Shown here piece after piece: positions 46,501 through 55,474 of a stretch of DNA of 64,000 nucleotides. Source of the DNA: Turnera subulata (Eukaryota > Streptophyta > Magnoliopsida > Malpighiales > Passifloraceae); contig JAKUCV010003270.1 of NCBI GenBank assembly GCA_028386065.3, forward strand, positions 69,927-133,926, given 5' to 3'. The stretch's first letter is position 1; each line of letters opens with the position of its first letter. The notes under the pieces are model-generated. The model did no database searches. It was not told the origin of the DNA and saw only the letters and a program-made list of their open reading frames with translations. A program made the translations under genes and the position numbers.

Positions 46501-47670
46501 TTTGTTTGTAAGCTTCAGCGTGCTCTTTATGGACTGAAGCAGGCTCCTCGCGCGTGGTATCAACGCTTTGCATCTTTTCTGGTTTCCAAAGGGTTTGTTG
46601 TTAGCCGGTCTGATTCTTCTCTTTTTATTCTGACCACATCAACGGGTATTGCTTATCTGCTTCTTTACGTTGATGATATTGTTCTGACAGCTTCAACCAG
46701 TTCTCTTCTTCAGACTTTGCTTCATTTATTAAAACAGGAATTTTCCATGACCGACTTGGGGGCATTACATTATTTCTTGGGGATACAGGTAACACATGGT
46801 AATGATGGGTTGTTCCTTCATCAACAAAAATATCTGGATACTGTCTTGGATCGGTCTGGTTTTACGCAGCTTGCTCCTGCTTCTACTCCCATGCAACCGA
46901 AATTAACTTTATCAGTTAATCAAGGTGTTTTACTTTCTGAAGAGGAACAGAAGCTCTATCGAACTGTTGTGGGGGCATTACAGTATCTTACCTTTACTCG
47001 CCCAGACATAGCCTACGCAGTTAACACAGTTTGTCAGTTCATGCACAAACCTACTGATGTTCATTGGAAAGCTGTTAAACGCATTTTGCGTTTTTTGAGT
47101 GGTACAAGGGATAACGGTCTTCTTCTTCGGCCAACTGCAGTCACATCACTGGATGCTTATAGTGATGCAGATTGGGCTGGTTGTCTTGATACACGACGAT
47201 CAACGACAGGGTATTGTGTATTCCTTGGAGGAAATCTTATTTCATGGTCTGCGAAGAAGCAGACCACGGTCTCCCGCAGCAGTGCCGAGTCCGAATACCG
47301 TGCCCTTGCTGCTACTGCTGCTGAAGTATGCTGGCTTCGTTCGCTTTTGCAAGAGTTAAGGCATTCTCCAACGCTTCCTGTGGTTATTCATTGTGATAAC
47401 CTTTCAGCTACTTATCTTGCAGTTAATCCCATTCAACACCAACGCACCAAGCACCTCGAGATTGATCTACACTTTGTTCGGGAACGGGTTCAGCACGGGC
47501 ATCTTCAAGTTGTTCATATTGATTCGCACCAGCAGCTTGCTGATATATTCACCAAGTCTGTTGCTGTTACTACTTTTCGATTGTTAAGAAACAATTTGAG
47601 TTTAGCATCTTTAGCTACCCTCAAATTGAGGGGGAGTGATAAGATAAGTCATTGTGATAAGCCTAAGTAG
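43513..47670 (+). CDS. Copia gag-pol polyprotein with an internally shortened gag
   Basis: One uninterrupted frame of 1385 aa from ATG 43513; the last 11 codons read into the 3' LTR. In order: a gag-like start (FLVWQSLLQTVFHSHQV), zinc knuckle CQLCDGFHHTAKNC (264-277), protease DSGATSHM (D298), GAG-pre-integrase (WHQRLCHPG), integrase DDE (D493, D555, E591), Ser/Pro/Thr-rich spacer, reverse transcriptase with DVKNAFLNG and YVDD (1052-1055), and RNase H (DADWAGC). Odd: between PNPAH and LQYVRTLADNLDAIG (about residues 94-97) some 70-80 residues usual in this gag family are absent. The protein may therefore need gag supplied by another element. Confidence 0.92.
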   Translation: MSTDSSTLASSSSSVSSSSASGSSVSAPLSSTVHSVFSVSNIKNYVPTTLDFSNFLVWQSLLQTVFHSHQVQGHIDGTSVQPPAMIPSSEHDGLPQPNPAHLQYVRTLADNLDAIGRGLSEEDIVLQILDGLPSEYSDFVTLHTSKAPLPSYFELRSSLLAQESRLAKHRSLTDSVSSSQALFTQGKGRGQSGSSRGRGFRPFTPRPPFSPPSSPYPRPFYSKSNSFKPWRPPQNSATSGYQPRSPPVSAPSSPSVLGTAPLQCQLCDGFHHTAKNCPSRGSHSYAGVHETSAPWYVDSGATSHMTPTPHSLDSFSEYTGTDTVQVGDGKFLPITHVGSKIFHFGRFTFILKDVLVVPLLTKNLLSVKRFAVDNSCFVCFDSAGFSVKGLHFRHPLIRCSSFGSLYSVRLPNNAVSSCSFALSHARVPSTVWHQRLCHPGSPVMRQFFQQNPHLSSSTSEVFCSSCQIGKQTILPYPRSSEPCLGLFHVIHCDVWTSPVVSFSGFKYYVSFIDEYSRFCWVYPLKAKSEVLTKFKQLHNELRTHFQTPVRFLQSDNGGEFCSNDFDAYLRSHGILRRLSCPYSHQQNGMAERLHRTLLGAIRTVLYHAHLPLAFWVEALNYVTYIQNRIPHSTLSWSSPFRILYGVEPKFDMLRVFGCACYPHNMSPTQHKLSPRTSLHVFLGFSLQHKGFRCYDMVSRTVKISRNVVFDESVFPFASPSSNPTISPSPTVPSFDPTSILSLTQPLVPSVPLAPSIQSQSTSSSHLPTPSSSSLSSPISSSNPTSDPIPPTTSPAISTSSHTHPNTPLSPPDQNISSSTPDPTPIPAHPMTTRARAGIHKPIQRLTLLTTTTPIPPDPRTYLQASKDENWQHAMHEEFQALQRNHTWVLVPKPPSHVNIIGSKWVYRRKFRSDGTLERYKARLIAQGFSQRAGEDFEETYSPVVKPATIRTVLTIAISNGWMLRQLDVKNAFLNGFLKEDVYMKQPPGFVDPVYPDFVCKLQRALYGLKQAPRAWYQRFASFLVSKGFVVSRSDSSLFILTTSTGIAYLLLYVDDIVLTASTSSLLQTLLHLLKQEFSMTDLGALHYFLGIQVTHGNDGLFLHQQKYLDTVLDRSGFTQLAPASTPMQPKLTLSVNQGVLLSEEEQKLYRTVVGALQYLTFTRPDIAYAVNTVCQFMHKPTDVHWKAVKRILRFLSGTRDNGLLLRPTAVTSLDAYSDADWAGCLDTRRSTTGYCVFLGGNLISWSAKKQTTVSRSSAESEYRALAATAAEVCWLRSLLQELRHSPTLPVVIHCDNLSATYLAVNPIQHQRTKHLEIDLHFVRERVQHGHLQVVHIDSHQQLADIFTKSVAVTTFRLLRNNLSLASLATLKLRGSDKISHCDKPK

Positions 47671-47765
47671 TTAATATTAGTGTTATATTGTATTTAGTAT
47701 AGGACTCCTGATGTAAATCATGTAATGTGTTTGATATTATATAATGNNNNNNNNNNNNNNNNNNA
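47637..47765 (+). repeat. Copia 3' LTR, interrupted by assembly gap
   Basis: Matches the left LTR for 110 nt, then runs into the N run. Only the last A (47765) is visible before the target duplication. Confidence 0.85.
47747..47764. other. Assembly gap (18 N)
   Basis: Comparison with the left LTR shows that about 40-55 bases should lie here, so the 18 N are not a true length. Confidence 0.95.
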
Positions 47766-47944
47766 GGCTTTGCAAGCAAACCTGCAATCCTCATACAAGA
47801 AGGAGGCAGGAAGGCGGGTGAGAATGGGGCAAAGAACATCACTGGGAAGGCACTCTACCTGTTTATCCTTCCTCGCATGCTTTCTCTTGGACTTGGAGGA
47901 ACTAGACACAATGGTCCTGGCGGGGCAGATACTTTGTGGCCTTG

Positions 47945-47993
47945 TCATCGCATTTGTACTTTTTTTTGCTGCTATCATCGCATTTGTACTTTT
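47945..47993 (-). repeat. A-tailed micro-insertion with 19-bp duplication inside F-box coding sequence
   Basis: The 19-nt repeat TCATCGCATTTGTACTTTT occurs at 47945-47963 and 47975-47993. It flanks an 11-nt insert that reads TAGCAGCAAAA on the minus strand. Insert plus one repeat is 30 nt, so the F-box frame is kept and KSTNAM is duplicated. Confidence 0.7.
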
Positions 47994-48372
47994 GTGAACA
48001 TCCATCTTCCTGTTAGTTAAATATGGGCTGCAGTTGTGTCAAACACAATGGAGGACAAAAAGATTATCTATATGTTGTTCCATAGAATCAGGCAAAGACA
48101 GGCATGGAAGAACAAAACAGAACACGCTGGGTCACTTTTGGTTTTCCTGTGTTTGCACTAAAATGGATGAATGTGATCACAATATCAGAAAATGAGATTT
48201 GTTACTGGTACCATGTTCAGTTTTTTTCACTTCCAGTATCATACACCAAATTTATCAAAACATATGGAAAAATGTTAGTAGTGTTCCATGACATCGAATA
48301 TTCAAGATGTTTCTGTCTGAACATGCATTTCCAAAGATGATAATCCCAGGTAACTAACTACAGTGATAAACT

Positions 48373-48406
48373 AATCTATTTTTTTCTGCCAAGAAAAAAT
48401 CTATTT
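48373..48406 (+). repeat. A-tailed micro-insertion with 9-bp target duplication
   Basis: AATCTATTT at 48373-48381 and 48398-48406 flanks TTTTCTGCCAAGAAAA (16 nt). It lies in the 5' intron of F-box copy 3. Confidence 0.5.
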
Positions 48407-48675
48407 CGAATGACAAAAATTGATGTACAGTAGATCTCTTCTATAAATCTAACGTAGGAAAAGTCTAGCAAAAAAGATAGAGACAAGTTGGGCATATGAT
48501 GCAATGAAACTATGAAAATCAGGGGAAGCTTAAATGTCTTGTTCCTTTATCCACCAACAAATTGTAACTAAACTTGTTGAGCAAAATAATTAACCAAAGA
48601 AAGAATGGCACAAATGTGTGAAATGGAAAATTGGTAAAAGCAAACAGAGAGAACTAAATCTTTAGAGATGCATCA

Positions 48676-48975
48676 CCTGTTAGACTTCTTGTTGCTGAAA
48701 AAATGGAGAGAAGGAGAGGTGGTGTGGAGGGAAACTGAATCTTTCAGTTCCAGGGTCTATACCAATAATGCAGAGAAAGTGTACATTTATGGCATTTAGG
48801 GCCGTGGGTTGTTTTCAGCGTTTGGGTGTTGGTTGGGCCTGTTCTGTGCTTCTGTTTTTACAAGGCCTGTATAGAAAAGTGAAAGCCCAGATTTTGATAA
48901 TCATTCGCTGTTTAAGTATTTGGGACGGTTGGCCCTATTCGGTGCTTCTGTACAAAGTTTTGAGGCCCATCGTAA
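48676..48975 (-). promoter_or_regulatory. F-box copy 3 leader exon and promoter
   Basis: The donor GTCTAACAG|GTGATG has its exon edge at 48676. TGGGCC (about 48835) and GGCCCA (48964) lie upstream. The leader is orphaned from its F-box by the Copia insertion only downstream of codon 80, so transcription could still start here. Confidence 0.6.
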
Positions 48976-49396
48976 TTATAAATTTATTGCAAGCTTTTAC
49001 CGTTGGAGATTAACAAACAATCAATCTCTCCATGCCCAATCCAATTGAAACCACTGGAGCTGAAACCAAGACACACAATAGTACAATTTTCTTCACAGAA
49101 AGCAAGTCATGGTGGCCATTTCACAGCAAGCCATAAGCATAGGAATCATTGTTGCCTACCTTTCCCTCTTAAAAAACGTTTCCAGCAGATAATAGAGTCT
49201 AAATATTCTCTACAAAGATGATGCCCGAGTAAATATTACAAGCAGCAAGTGGACTGAACTGAAAGACATTATAGGATACAAAAACACTCCCCAGTAAAAG
49301 GAGTAGAGAAAGTTTAGTCCATCAATCTCAAAGAGTATATATAGACGTTAAGACAGCTAGACCCAGATGTACAAACAACCTCATCGTCTTCCCTTG
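48976..49396. other. Spacer between F-box copies 3 and 4
   Basis: No gene. The part 49085-49300 is duplicated at 63510-63720, downstream of the other type-B copy at the right edge. Confidence 0.6.
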
Positions 49397-50636
49397 CTAA
49401 AATCGAACAAGGCTGTCAATGTGCCAGAGAGCTAGAAGTGATTCGTCATTACTACATTCTGCTAGTAACTTGCACTTTCCTGACCTGAGACAGTAAGCCA
49501 CCATTACGCTAACATTACGGGAACTTCCTGGATTACCATCTTCAAGCCCTTCTAAATACATCCTAGGATTCTTAACGACCAAAACTCGTTCTGATTTTAA
49601 CCAAAGTAATGGTGTGGGAAAGATCTCCAGATAAGGTATGCGAGATATATTCAGATTTCGCATCCTAGCCCACTCTCCCCGATGCAAATCTTTCAGAAGC
49701 CATAATCTCAAGAACCTATTGTTTCGTATAGGTTCTTCATCTATCAGATACAAATTGTCCCTGCTGCAAACAATTGTCTTCTCTTTCTCCCAATATCCAG
49801 ATTTCTCAGGAAGCATCACATTATGAAGGGACTCATCACGGAGATCTACAACAAAAATGGAGTCATAAGTCAAGCAAGTTGAGATGGTAGAGTAAACAAC
49901 TCCAGCAACAGAACATACTCTGTTCACCATGTGCTGTCTTGTCCTAATTCCTGGAGGAAAACTTAGTTTTCTCCAACGCATAGCGTCACCCACAGTCAAA
50001 ACTAAAAGCTCTCGGGGAAACTTGGCAAGAACTACCACTTTAAGTTCTCCAGTGCTAGGTATCCTTGCAATGCCGCTGAATTCCAGAGATAGATCAGAGT
50101 TGTTGGGATGAGGAAGTTCCACAATCTGCCTTGTAACAGGATTTGCAATATAATGTTCGGCCGGCATACGAATACCTGTATATTTCAAGATCAAGGCCAC
50201 TCCATCCGAACTACAAATAATGCGTCCCCAGAACTGAAGATTCAGATCATTAAATTGGATATTGTTCAAGTCTTTGATACGAACAGATCGAATTCCGAGA
50301 CTTTTCGATGCAGCAGGGTTCACCTTATGGATGAGGAGACCAAATGGGTGTGTGTGAGGAAGGTTTGGATTCGCAAACTTGGGGCAACGCAACAACTCCT
50401 CCCAGGATTTGCAAGCAAACCTGCAATTCTCATACAAGAATGAAGGGGGAAGGCGGTTGAGAATGCGGGAAACAATGTCCATAGGAAGGGAAGCCACTTC
50501 CTCATCCTCCCTCAAAGCGCTCTGTCTCGGACTTGGACGAAGAAGAACAAGAAGCAATGGTCCGGGCCGGGCAGATACGTTGTCGTTTGGACATCACATT
50601 CCTACTTTCCGGAACATATGTGGGTGAATCATCCAT
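49397..50636 (-). pseudogene. F-box/FBA gene with N-terminal frameshift, type B (copy 4)
   Basis: From ATG 50636 the frame reads MDDSPTYVPESRNVMSKRQ, as in other type-B copies. It then meets TGA about 40 codons on, because one extra nucleotide sits near 50515 relative to the copy at 55 kb. After the shift the frame is open for the F-box LPMDIVSRILNRLPPSFLY and the whole associated domain (IANPVTRQIVELP, GIARIPSTGELKVV, LKDLHRGEWARM) to a complete tail HIDSLVRF (stop 49397). The only in-frame ATG for this long part is 50482, inside the F-box, giving about 361 aa. It could still make a protein with a clipped F-box. I favour a recent lesion. Confidence 0.82.
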
Positions 50637-52179
50637 CTTTTAAGCATGAGTTGCAAATGTATCAAGAACAAAAAAAATAAAAAAAGTATTTTGTTCCTTA
50701 AACAGGCTAAGACAGGCATGGAAAGAAGAACAAAGAATAAGAACACATACAGGTGGTAATGGTAATATTGTAATGTTAGCTCTATGAAGTGATCAAATAA
50801 ACTTGGTGAGCAGAAGAATTAACCATTCCAATTCCATGGGAGCAAAACAACAATAAAATGGGCATAATTTGAGAAAATAAAATTCTGGGGCGCAATCTCT
50901 TGAAGATTAAAGAAATATAAGATGAGGTTAGAGAGGCAGTTTTACCTGTTACCTAGATTTTTCGCTTCTTCAACTCACGGCGGAGCGACGGAGAGAGCGG
51001 TGGAGGAGCTGAACTGAAGAATCATTCAGTTTCACTTCCACGGTTTCAAGTTTCAATATAAAAATGCAGAGCCACTGTATTACGGATTGGGCCTATTGAG
51101 TGCTGCTTCTCTTTCTCATGGCCTGTACAACTTTTTGAGGCCCATCTTTAACAATGAATCACTGAAGTACAGTAATCCGGGATATTGGAGACTTTGAAGA
51201 ATATATACCGTTCCAGTTCCCTCAGTGAGAAAGAGTCGCAATGTTTTGGAAAATCGGTTAAGGGAAAAAGATCTAAGTTTAGGTGGCATAAATCATAAAT
51301 AAAGAATACGGGTTTCTATGGCTGAACCAAAATTAAAACTAAGAGTAAAATCTTGAAGTAGAACAATAATAAATTAACACTGTAGTAGAGTTTGTGAAGA
51401 ATAGATCGTAATAGTCTGGTGCGGTTGGGAAAATAGAATGGTCCAGCAAAATTTATCAACTGTGTCAATATGGAACAATTTTTTTTTTTTTGATGAAGAT
51501 TCAAAAATCAATATGGACCGACAAAATGTATGTCCACTGGAGATTAGCAAGGTTCGGAGACGGTACACCCTCCTATAACCTTGGTGTATGTTCTTGATTG
51601 AATGGTTGAGAGATTCACGAGCGGATGAAAAGGTAACTGGAGGACCCTCCTACAAATGTAAGGAATTAAAGTGCTTGTTTGCTTTAATAATAGTAAAAAC
51701 CGACAGCCCACGAGAGTTTGAAAATTAAGGCACATTCCACAGCAAACCTATATGACGGGGTGATCAGTACTACTGTTGTCTTCCTTATCCTTTGACTTCC
51801 AGCACATAAAAGACGGTAAGCATTATCTAAATTACAGATGACGATGTCTGTCCGTCTCTGAGTATATATATCAAAAGCAGCAAGTGAATCAAAACACATT
51901 ATAGGATAAACAAAAAACGTCCCACAGCCTAGTCCATCAATCTTGACAGGAACATATGAGATCCCATGGTCCCAGATGTACAAATAATTTCATAGTCTTC
52001 AGTGGCTTATTGTGTCAGGTCAGGAAATTGGAAGTTACTAGCAAAATTAGTGTGCCAAACAAGACAACAACAACAGGACAGATAATTTACGTTGCTCCAT
52101 CAAATCTTAGACAGAGTATCTAATACATATAGAATAAATGTGTGATACCAGATATGCAAACGTGATAACAATCATGTTG
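50637..52179. other. Copy 4 leader region and spacer
   Basis: Holds the 5' intron and leader of copy 4 and a spacer. The spacer 51000-51980 is duplicated at 61470-62410. At 51654-51677 it shows the empty form of the micro-insertion site at 62099. Confidence 0.6.
50946..51150 (-). promoter_or_regulatory. F-box copy 4 leader exon and promoter
   Basis: The donor CTAGGTAACAG|GTAAAA has its exon edge at 50946. TGGGCC (51096) and GGCCCA (51141) lie about 45 bp apart around a TTCTCTTTCTCATGGCC block also found at 57250 and 61545. Confidence 0.6.
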
Positions 52180-53403
52180 CTAAAATCGGACAAGGCTGTT
52201 TGTGTGCCTAAGAGCTCTAATAAAGTTCATTGGCACTTGGCTATTTTCAGCTAGTATCTTGTATTGTCCTGACTTGAGACAGAAACTCACGATCACATTC
52301 TTGAAACTTGGCCGAGGGCCATCTTCAGTCCTTTCGATATGTCGAATCCCACTTCTCACAACCAACACTTGTTCTGTTTCTAACCAAATCAAAGGTCTCG
52401 TAAGGGAACATTGCAAACCAATGGGAGATATACTAAGATCCTGAATCCTAACCCATTCTCCCCGATGCAATTCCTTCAAAAGCCATAATCTCAAGAAACC
52501 CTTTTGGATTTGATCCACATCCATAACATACAAACTGTCCCTATTACTTACAACTAACTGATGATTACTACCCCTAGTTGTCGGAGGAAGCATTACATGA
52601 TGAACAGACTCATCACGAAGATCAACAGCAAAAAAGAAGTCACCATCATCTCGTACGACAGACGAATAAACAACTCCACCAACAGAAGTTCCGGTGTACG
52701 AAACCCGACATAGGTTAACTCCAGGAGGAAATACTAATCTTCTCCTCACCATGCCATCACCCACAGAGGTAACAAAAACGTCCCTGGGTTCCATGCTGTT
52801 AAGTACCACCTTAAGCTCCCCAGTGTTGGGAATCCTTGCAATGCCACTGAAGCCTACAAATGGACGAAAGTCGGTGGTTTTAGGGAGTTTCAGAACTTGT
52901 CTTGTAACAGGATTTGCTGCATAATATTGCATGTTGTCACAATTCCGTATCAATAGCACGCCATACGAACTGGAAAGTACACTTCCGTGGACATGAAGAT
53001 TCATATCAGCAACTTGCATATTGTTCCAGTCATCTTTTATGCCAACAAGTTGGGTTTTAGTTAGTCCAGGAAGAAACTCAGAATTTTGGACGAGGAAGGT
53101 AGATGGATGTGTATGAGAGAGTTGAGAATTCACAAACTTGGGGCTCCGCAGCATCTCCTCCCAGGCTCTGCAAGCAAACCTGCAATTCTCATACAAGAAT
53201 GATGCAGGAAGGCGGCAGAGGATGCTGGAAATTACATCAATAGGAAGGAACACTCCTTCGTCTTCACTTGTACACTTTCTCGAACCAGGCCAATTACATT
53301 GTCGTTTGGTCATCATATTCGCTACTGTACTTTCTGGAACATCTGCTGATGAATCATCCATCAGTCTGCAGCTGAGATCATCCATATCCATCAAACATAA
53401 CAT
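52180..53403 (-). CDS. F-box/FBA protein, intact, type A (copy 5)
   Basis: Predicted SCF substrate receptor of 407 aa from MLCLMDMDD. F-box FLPIDVISSILCRLPASFLY, CRAWEEMLRSPKF, then the associated domain with ANPVTRQVLKLP, GIARIPNTGELKVV, TSVGGVVYSS, FAVDLRDESVHHVMLPP, LKELHRGEWVRIQDL and the full tail HTNSLVRF. It lacks the poly-Ser linker of copy 2. No lesion is seen. It is the closest intact reference for copies 8 and 9. Leader donor at 53748. Confidence 0.9.
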   Translation of the reverse strand: MLCLMDMDDLSCRLMDDSSADVPESTVANMMTKRQCNWPGSRKCTSEDEGVFLPIDVISSILCRLPASFLYENCRFACRAWEEMLRSPKFVNSQLSHTHPSTFLVQNSEFLPGLTKTQLVGIKDDWNNMQVADMNLHVHGSVLSSSYGVLLIRNCDNMQYYAANPVTRQVLKLPKTTDFRPFVGFSGIARIPNTGELKVVLNSMEPRDVFVTSVGDGMVRRRLVFPPGVNLCRVSYTGTSVGGVVYSSVVRDDGDFFFAVDLRDESVHHVMLPPTTRGSNHQLVVSNRDSLYVMDVDQIQKGFLRLWLLKELHRGEWVRIQDLSISPIGLQCSLTRPLIWLETEQVLVVRSGIRHIERTEDGPRPSFKNVIVSFCLKSGQYKILAENSQVPMNFIRALRHTNSLVRF

Positions 53404-54284
53404 GCAATTTTATCAAATATTAATGGAGGAAAAGAAGAGAGTAATTATCATAGTTTTTGTTGCATAAAACAGGATAAGACAGGCACATAATTAGAAGAGC
53501 AGAACGAACACACATGGATTTGTTGTATGCGAATATGATGTGATAGACTGTACAATAAACTCGTTGGGCAAGAGCGTTAACCACAAGAAAGCAAAACAAA
53601 AAACCTATCTTTACGATGTGATTAAGAGAAATTCTGGAAAAAAAACAAATTAACTGGCAGGCTTTGAACAATAGTACTTAATTTAGGGAATCATATAAAG
53701 ATCGAGCTTATAATTAAGAATAAACAGTGATTAAAGAAAAGCATTACCTGCTAGATTTCTTGTTTCTGGCGGCAGAGAGAGTTGCAGAGGTTAACTACAT
53801 TTTTCAGGGTCAGGGTTTTAGGGTTTCAACCAAAGAATGCGTGAGCCTATGGGCTGCTTGGACCTAAAGATTCTAATGAATAATGATATAAGAAACTGAA
53901 AAACGTTCGGTAAGTAATTAAATTTATATTATTAATGATAATAATTGTCACAGAATATTCATACTTTTACGATATCTACACTGACTCTAATTTTTTTATT
54001 TTTTTTTCATTGCTTTTTGATAATCCTCCTTATTAAGGATCTGAAAAAGGGAAAAAAAAAAGAGAGAAGAACCCAGAACCACTTCTACACGTACTAATCC
54101 TTATTTTTCTTAATCGTGCGATAAACTGCTATTTGCGGCTTTGATAATCCATAGCATCTTGGCTGTGTGGATTCAGTTCAACAGAGAACACACAGAATAA
54201 TATATAGGAGGGGGACAGTGAACCAAAATAAATTATAGCAATCAGAAACAACCTAATCAACTGTAGTGGAGAAAGCTTGACAGT
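53404..54284. other. Copy 5 leader intron and spacer
   Basis: No gene. 54000-54284 is homologous to 41850-42120 (between copies 2 and 3), with the shared CATAGCATCTTGGCTGTGTG. This shows duplication of a two-gene block. Confidence 0.65.
53748..53830 (-). promoter_or_regulatory. F-box copy 5 non-coding leader exon
   Basis: The donor AAATCTAGCAG|GTAATG has its exon edge at 53748. It is nearly identical to the leader at 58719. Confidence 0.6.
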
Positions 54285-54570
54285 TACAGTCCGTTTGATG
54301 TCAATTTGGAATTGAAATTGAATTCAAATCATTTAAAAATTTGGAATTTTAATTCATTTATGAAATCAATTTCCATGTTTGGTATACATTTTAATAATGA
54401 GGAATTGAATTCAATTCCAATGTTTGGTATAAATCAAATTATCAATTGAATTGGTAAAATTACTTAAGTTGCTAAAAAAATTAAAATAAGAATATAGGGT
54501 CATTTTTATCATTTAGACATACCAATACTTTTCCAATGGAATTGAATTCCAAGTCCGATAGGTTTTACCT
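54285..54570. mobile_element. AT-rich MITE-like insertion that cuts F-box copy 6
   Basis: About 280 bp rich in GGAATTGAATTC-type words, with partly inverted ends (TTTGGAATTGAA on the left; TTGAATTCCAAG on the right). The F-box reading stops exactly at its right edge. No clear target duplication was found, so the class is uncertain. Confidence 0.4.
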
Positions 54571-55253
54571 GGAGGAAAACTTAATTTTCTCCAATGCATA
54601 CCGTCACCAACAGTCAAAACTAAAAGCTCTTGGGGAAACTTGGCCAGAACTACCACTTCAAGTTCGCCACTGCTAGGTATCCTTGCAATGCCGCTGAATT
54701 CCAAAGACAAATCAGAATTATTGGGATAAGGGAGTTCCAAAAGCTTCCTTGTGACAGGATTTGCAATGTAATGTTCGGCCGGCTCATAAAAACCTGTAGA
54801 TTTCAAGATCAAGACCACTCCATCCAAACTAGAAATAATGCGTCCCGAGAACTGAAGATTCAGATCATTAACTTGGATATTATTCAAGTCTTTGATACCA
54901 ACAGATCGAATTCCGAGACTAGTCTCCGATGCAGCAGGGTTCACCTTATGGATGAGGAGACCAAATGGGTGTGTGTGAGGGAGGTTGGAATTCACAAACT
55001 TGGGGCAACGCAACAACTCCTCTTAGGCTTTGCAAGTAAACCTGCAATTCTCATACAAGAATGAAGGGGGAAGGCGGCTGAGGATGCGGGAAACAATGTC
55101 CATAGGAAGGAAAGCCACTTCCTCATCCTCCCTTGTCCGCTCTGTCTTGGACTCAGACGAAGAAGAACAAGAAGCAACGGTCCCGGCCCGGAAGAGAGGT
55201 TGTTTGGACATCATATCCTTACTTTCCGAAACATATGTGGGTGAATCATCGAT
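54571..55253 (-). pseudogene. Decayed F-box/FBA gene, type B (copy 6)
   Basis: Three independent lesions. The start codon is ATC at 55253 where copy 4 has ATG. The conserved Trp after CKA is TAA (near 55024), stopping the frame right after F-box LPMDIVSRILSRLPPSFLY. The associated domain ends after SFPPG at 54571, where AT-rich sequence takes over. Between the lesions the frame is otherwise open (IANPVTRKLLELP, GIARIPSSGELEVV). This is a pseudogene. Confidence 0.9.
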
Positions 55254-55287
55254 CTTTAAGCATGAGTTGCAGATGTATCTAGTACTA

Positions 55288-55323
55288 ATTTTTGTTTTGC
55301 TCTCATGGAAATGGAATGGTTAA
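55288..55323. repeat. Inverted fragment of an F-box leader intron
   Basis: TTTTGCTCTCATGGAAATGG and flanks match, in inverted orientation, the leader-intron sequence at 56890-56930 and 50825-50865 (CCATTCCAATTCCATGGGAG). It marks a rearrangement junction beside the cystatin-related gene. Confidence 0.65.
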
Positions 55324-55474
55324 GGTGCAAGTATTGATCCATGAAAAGAAGCATAGCATGACATCACATCAGTGGTATAAACATCTTGACAATTGTTAAG
55401 CATTGAAAAACCAACCTCAACAAAGAGGCTGTACAAAATATCAAAAGTAGCATAGAAGTTCATGAGTGGTGAGG

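Larger units (their letters stand above)
43286..47765 (+). mobile_element. Young Ty1/copia LTR retrotransposon
   Basis: The left LTR starts at TGATAAG 43286 and is about 153-164 bp. The right LTR starts at 47637. Over the first 110 nt they differ only at one base beside the assembly gap. The PBS-like TGGTAGCGGAGC (43450) resembles the initiator-Met tRNA site. The purine tract TTGAGGGGGAG precedes the right LTR. The target duplication is GGCTT (43281-43285 and 47766-47770). Size and short LTRs fit an Ale/Retrofit-like lineage (inference). It is inserted antisense inside an F-box coding exon. Confidence 0.93.
42267..48005 (-). pseudogene. F-box/FBA gene split by a Copia element, type B (copy 3)
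   Basis: The N-terminal part (47766-48005, from ATG 48005) covers MDVHKSTNAM, a basic linker and F-box CLPSDVLCPILTRLPASFLY up to CKA. The rest (42267-43285) continues WAEMLRC through IANPITRQVLKLP, GIARIPKTGELKVV and LKDLHWRGWVRIQ to a complete tail HTNSLVRF. The two halves abut in frame at the element's 5-bp duplication (GGCTT on the plus strand). So the gene was intact when the Copia element landed. No other lesion is visible. The left half also has a short open frame from inside the LTR (ATG 43301), but it lacks the F-box. The leader donor is at 48676, and a 5' intron 48010-48675 (CTAACAG acceptor) is well supported. Confidence 0.88.

Noticed and set aside
51465..51535. TCAATATGGA repeat around a long T run
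   Set aside because: The paralogous spacer near 61833-61890 has the same two repeats with a different middle, so this is ancestral sequence and not an insertion.
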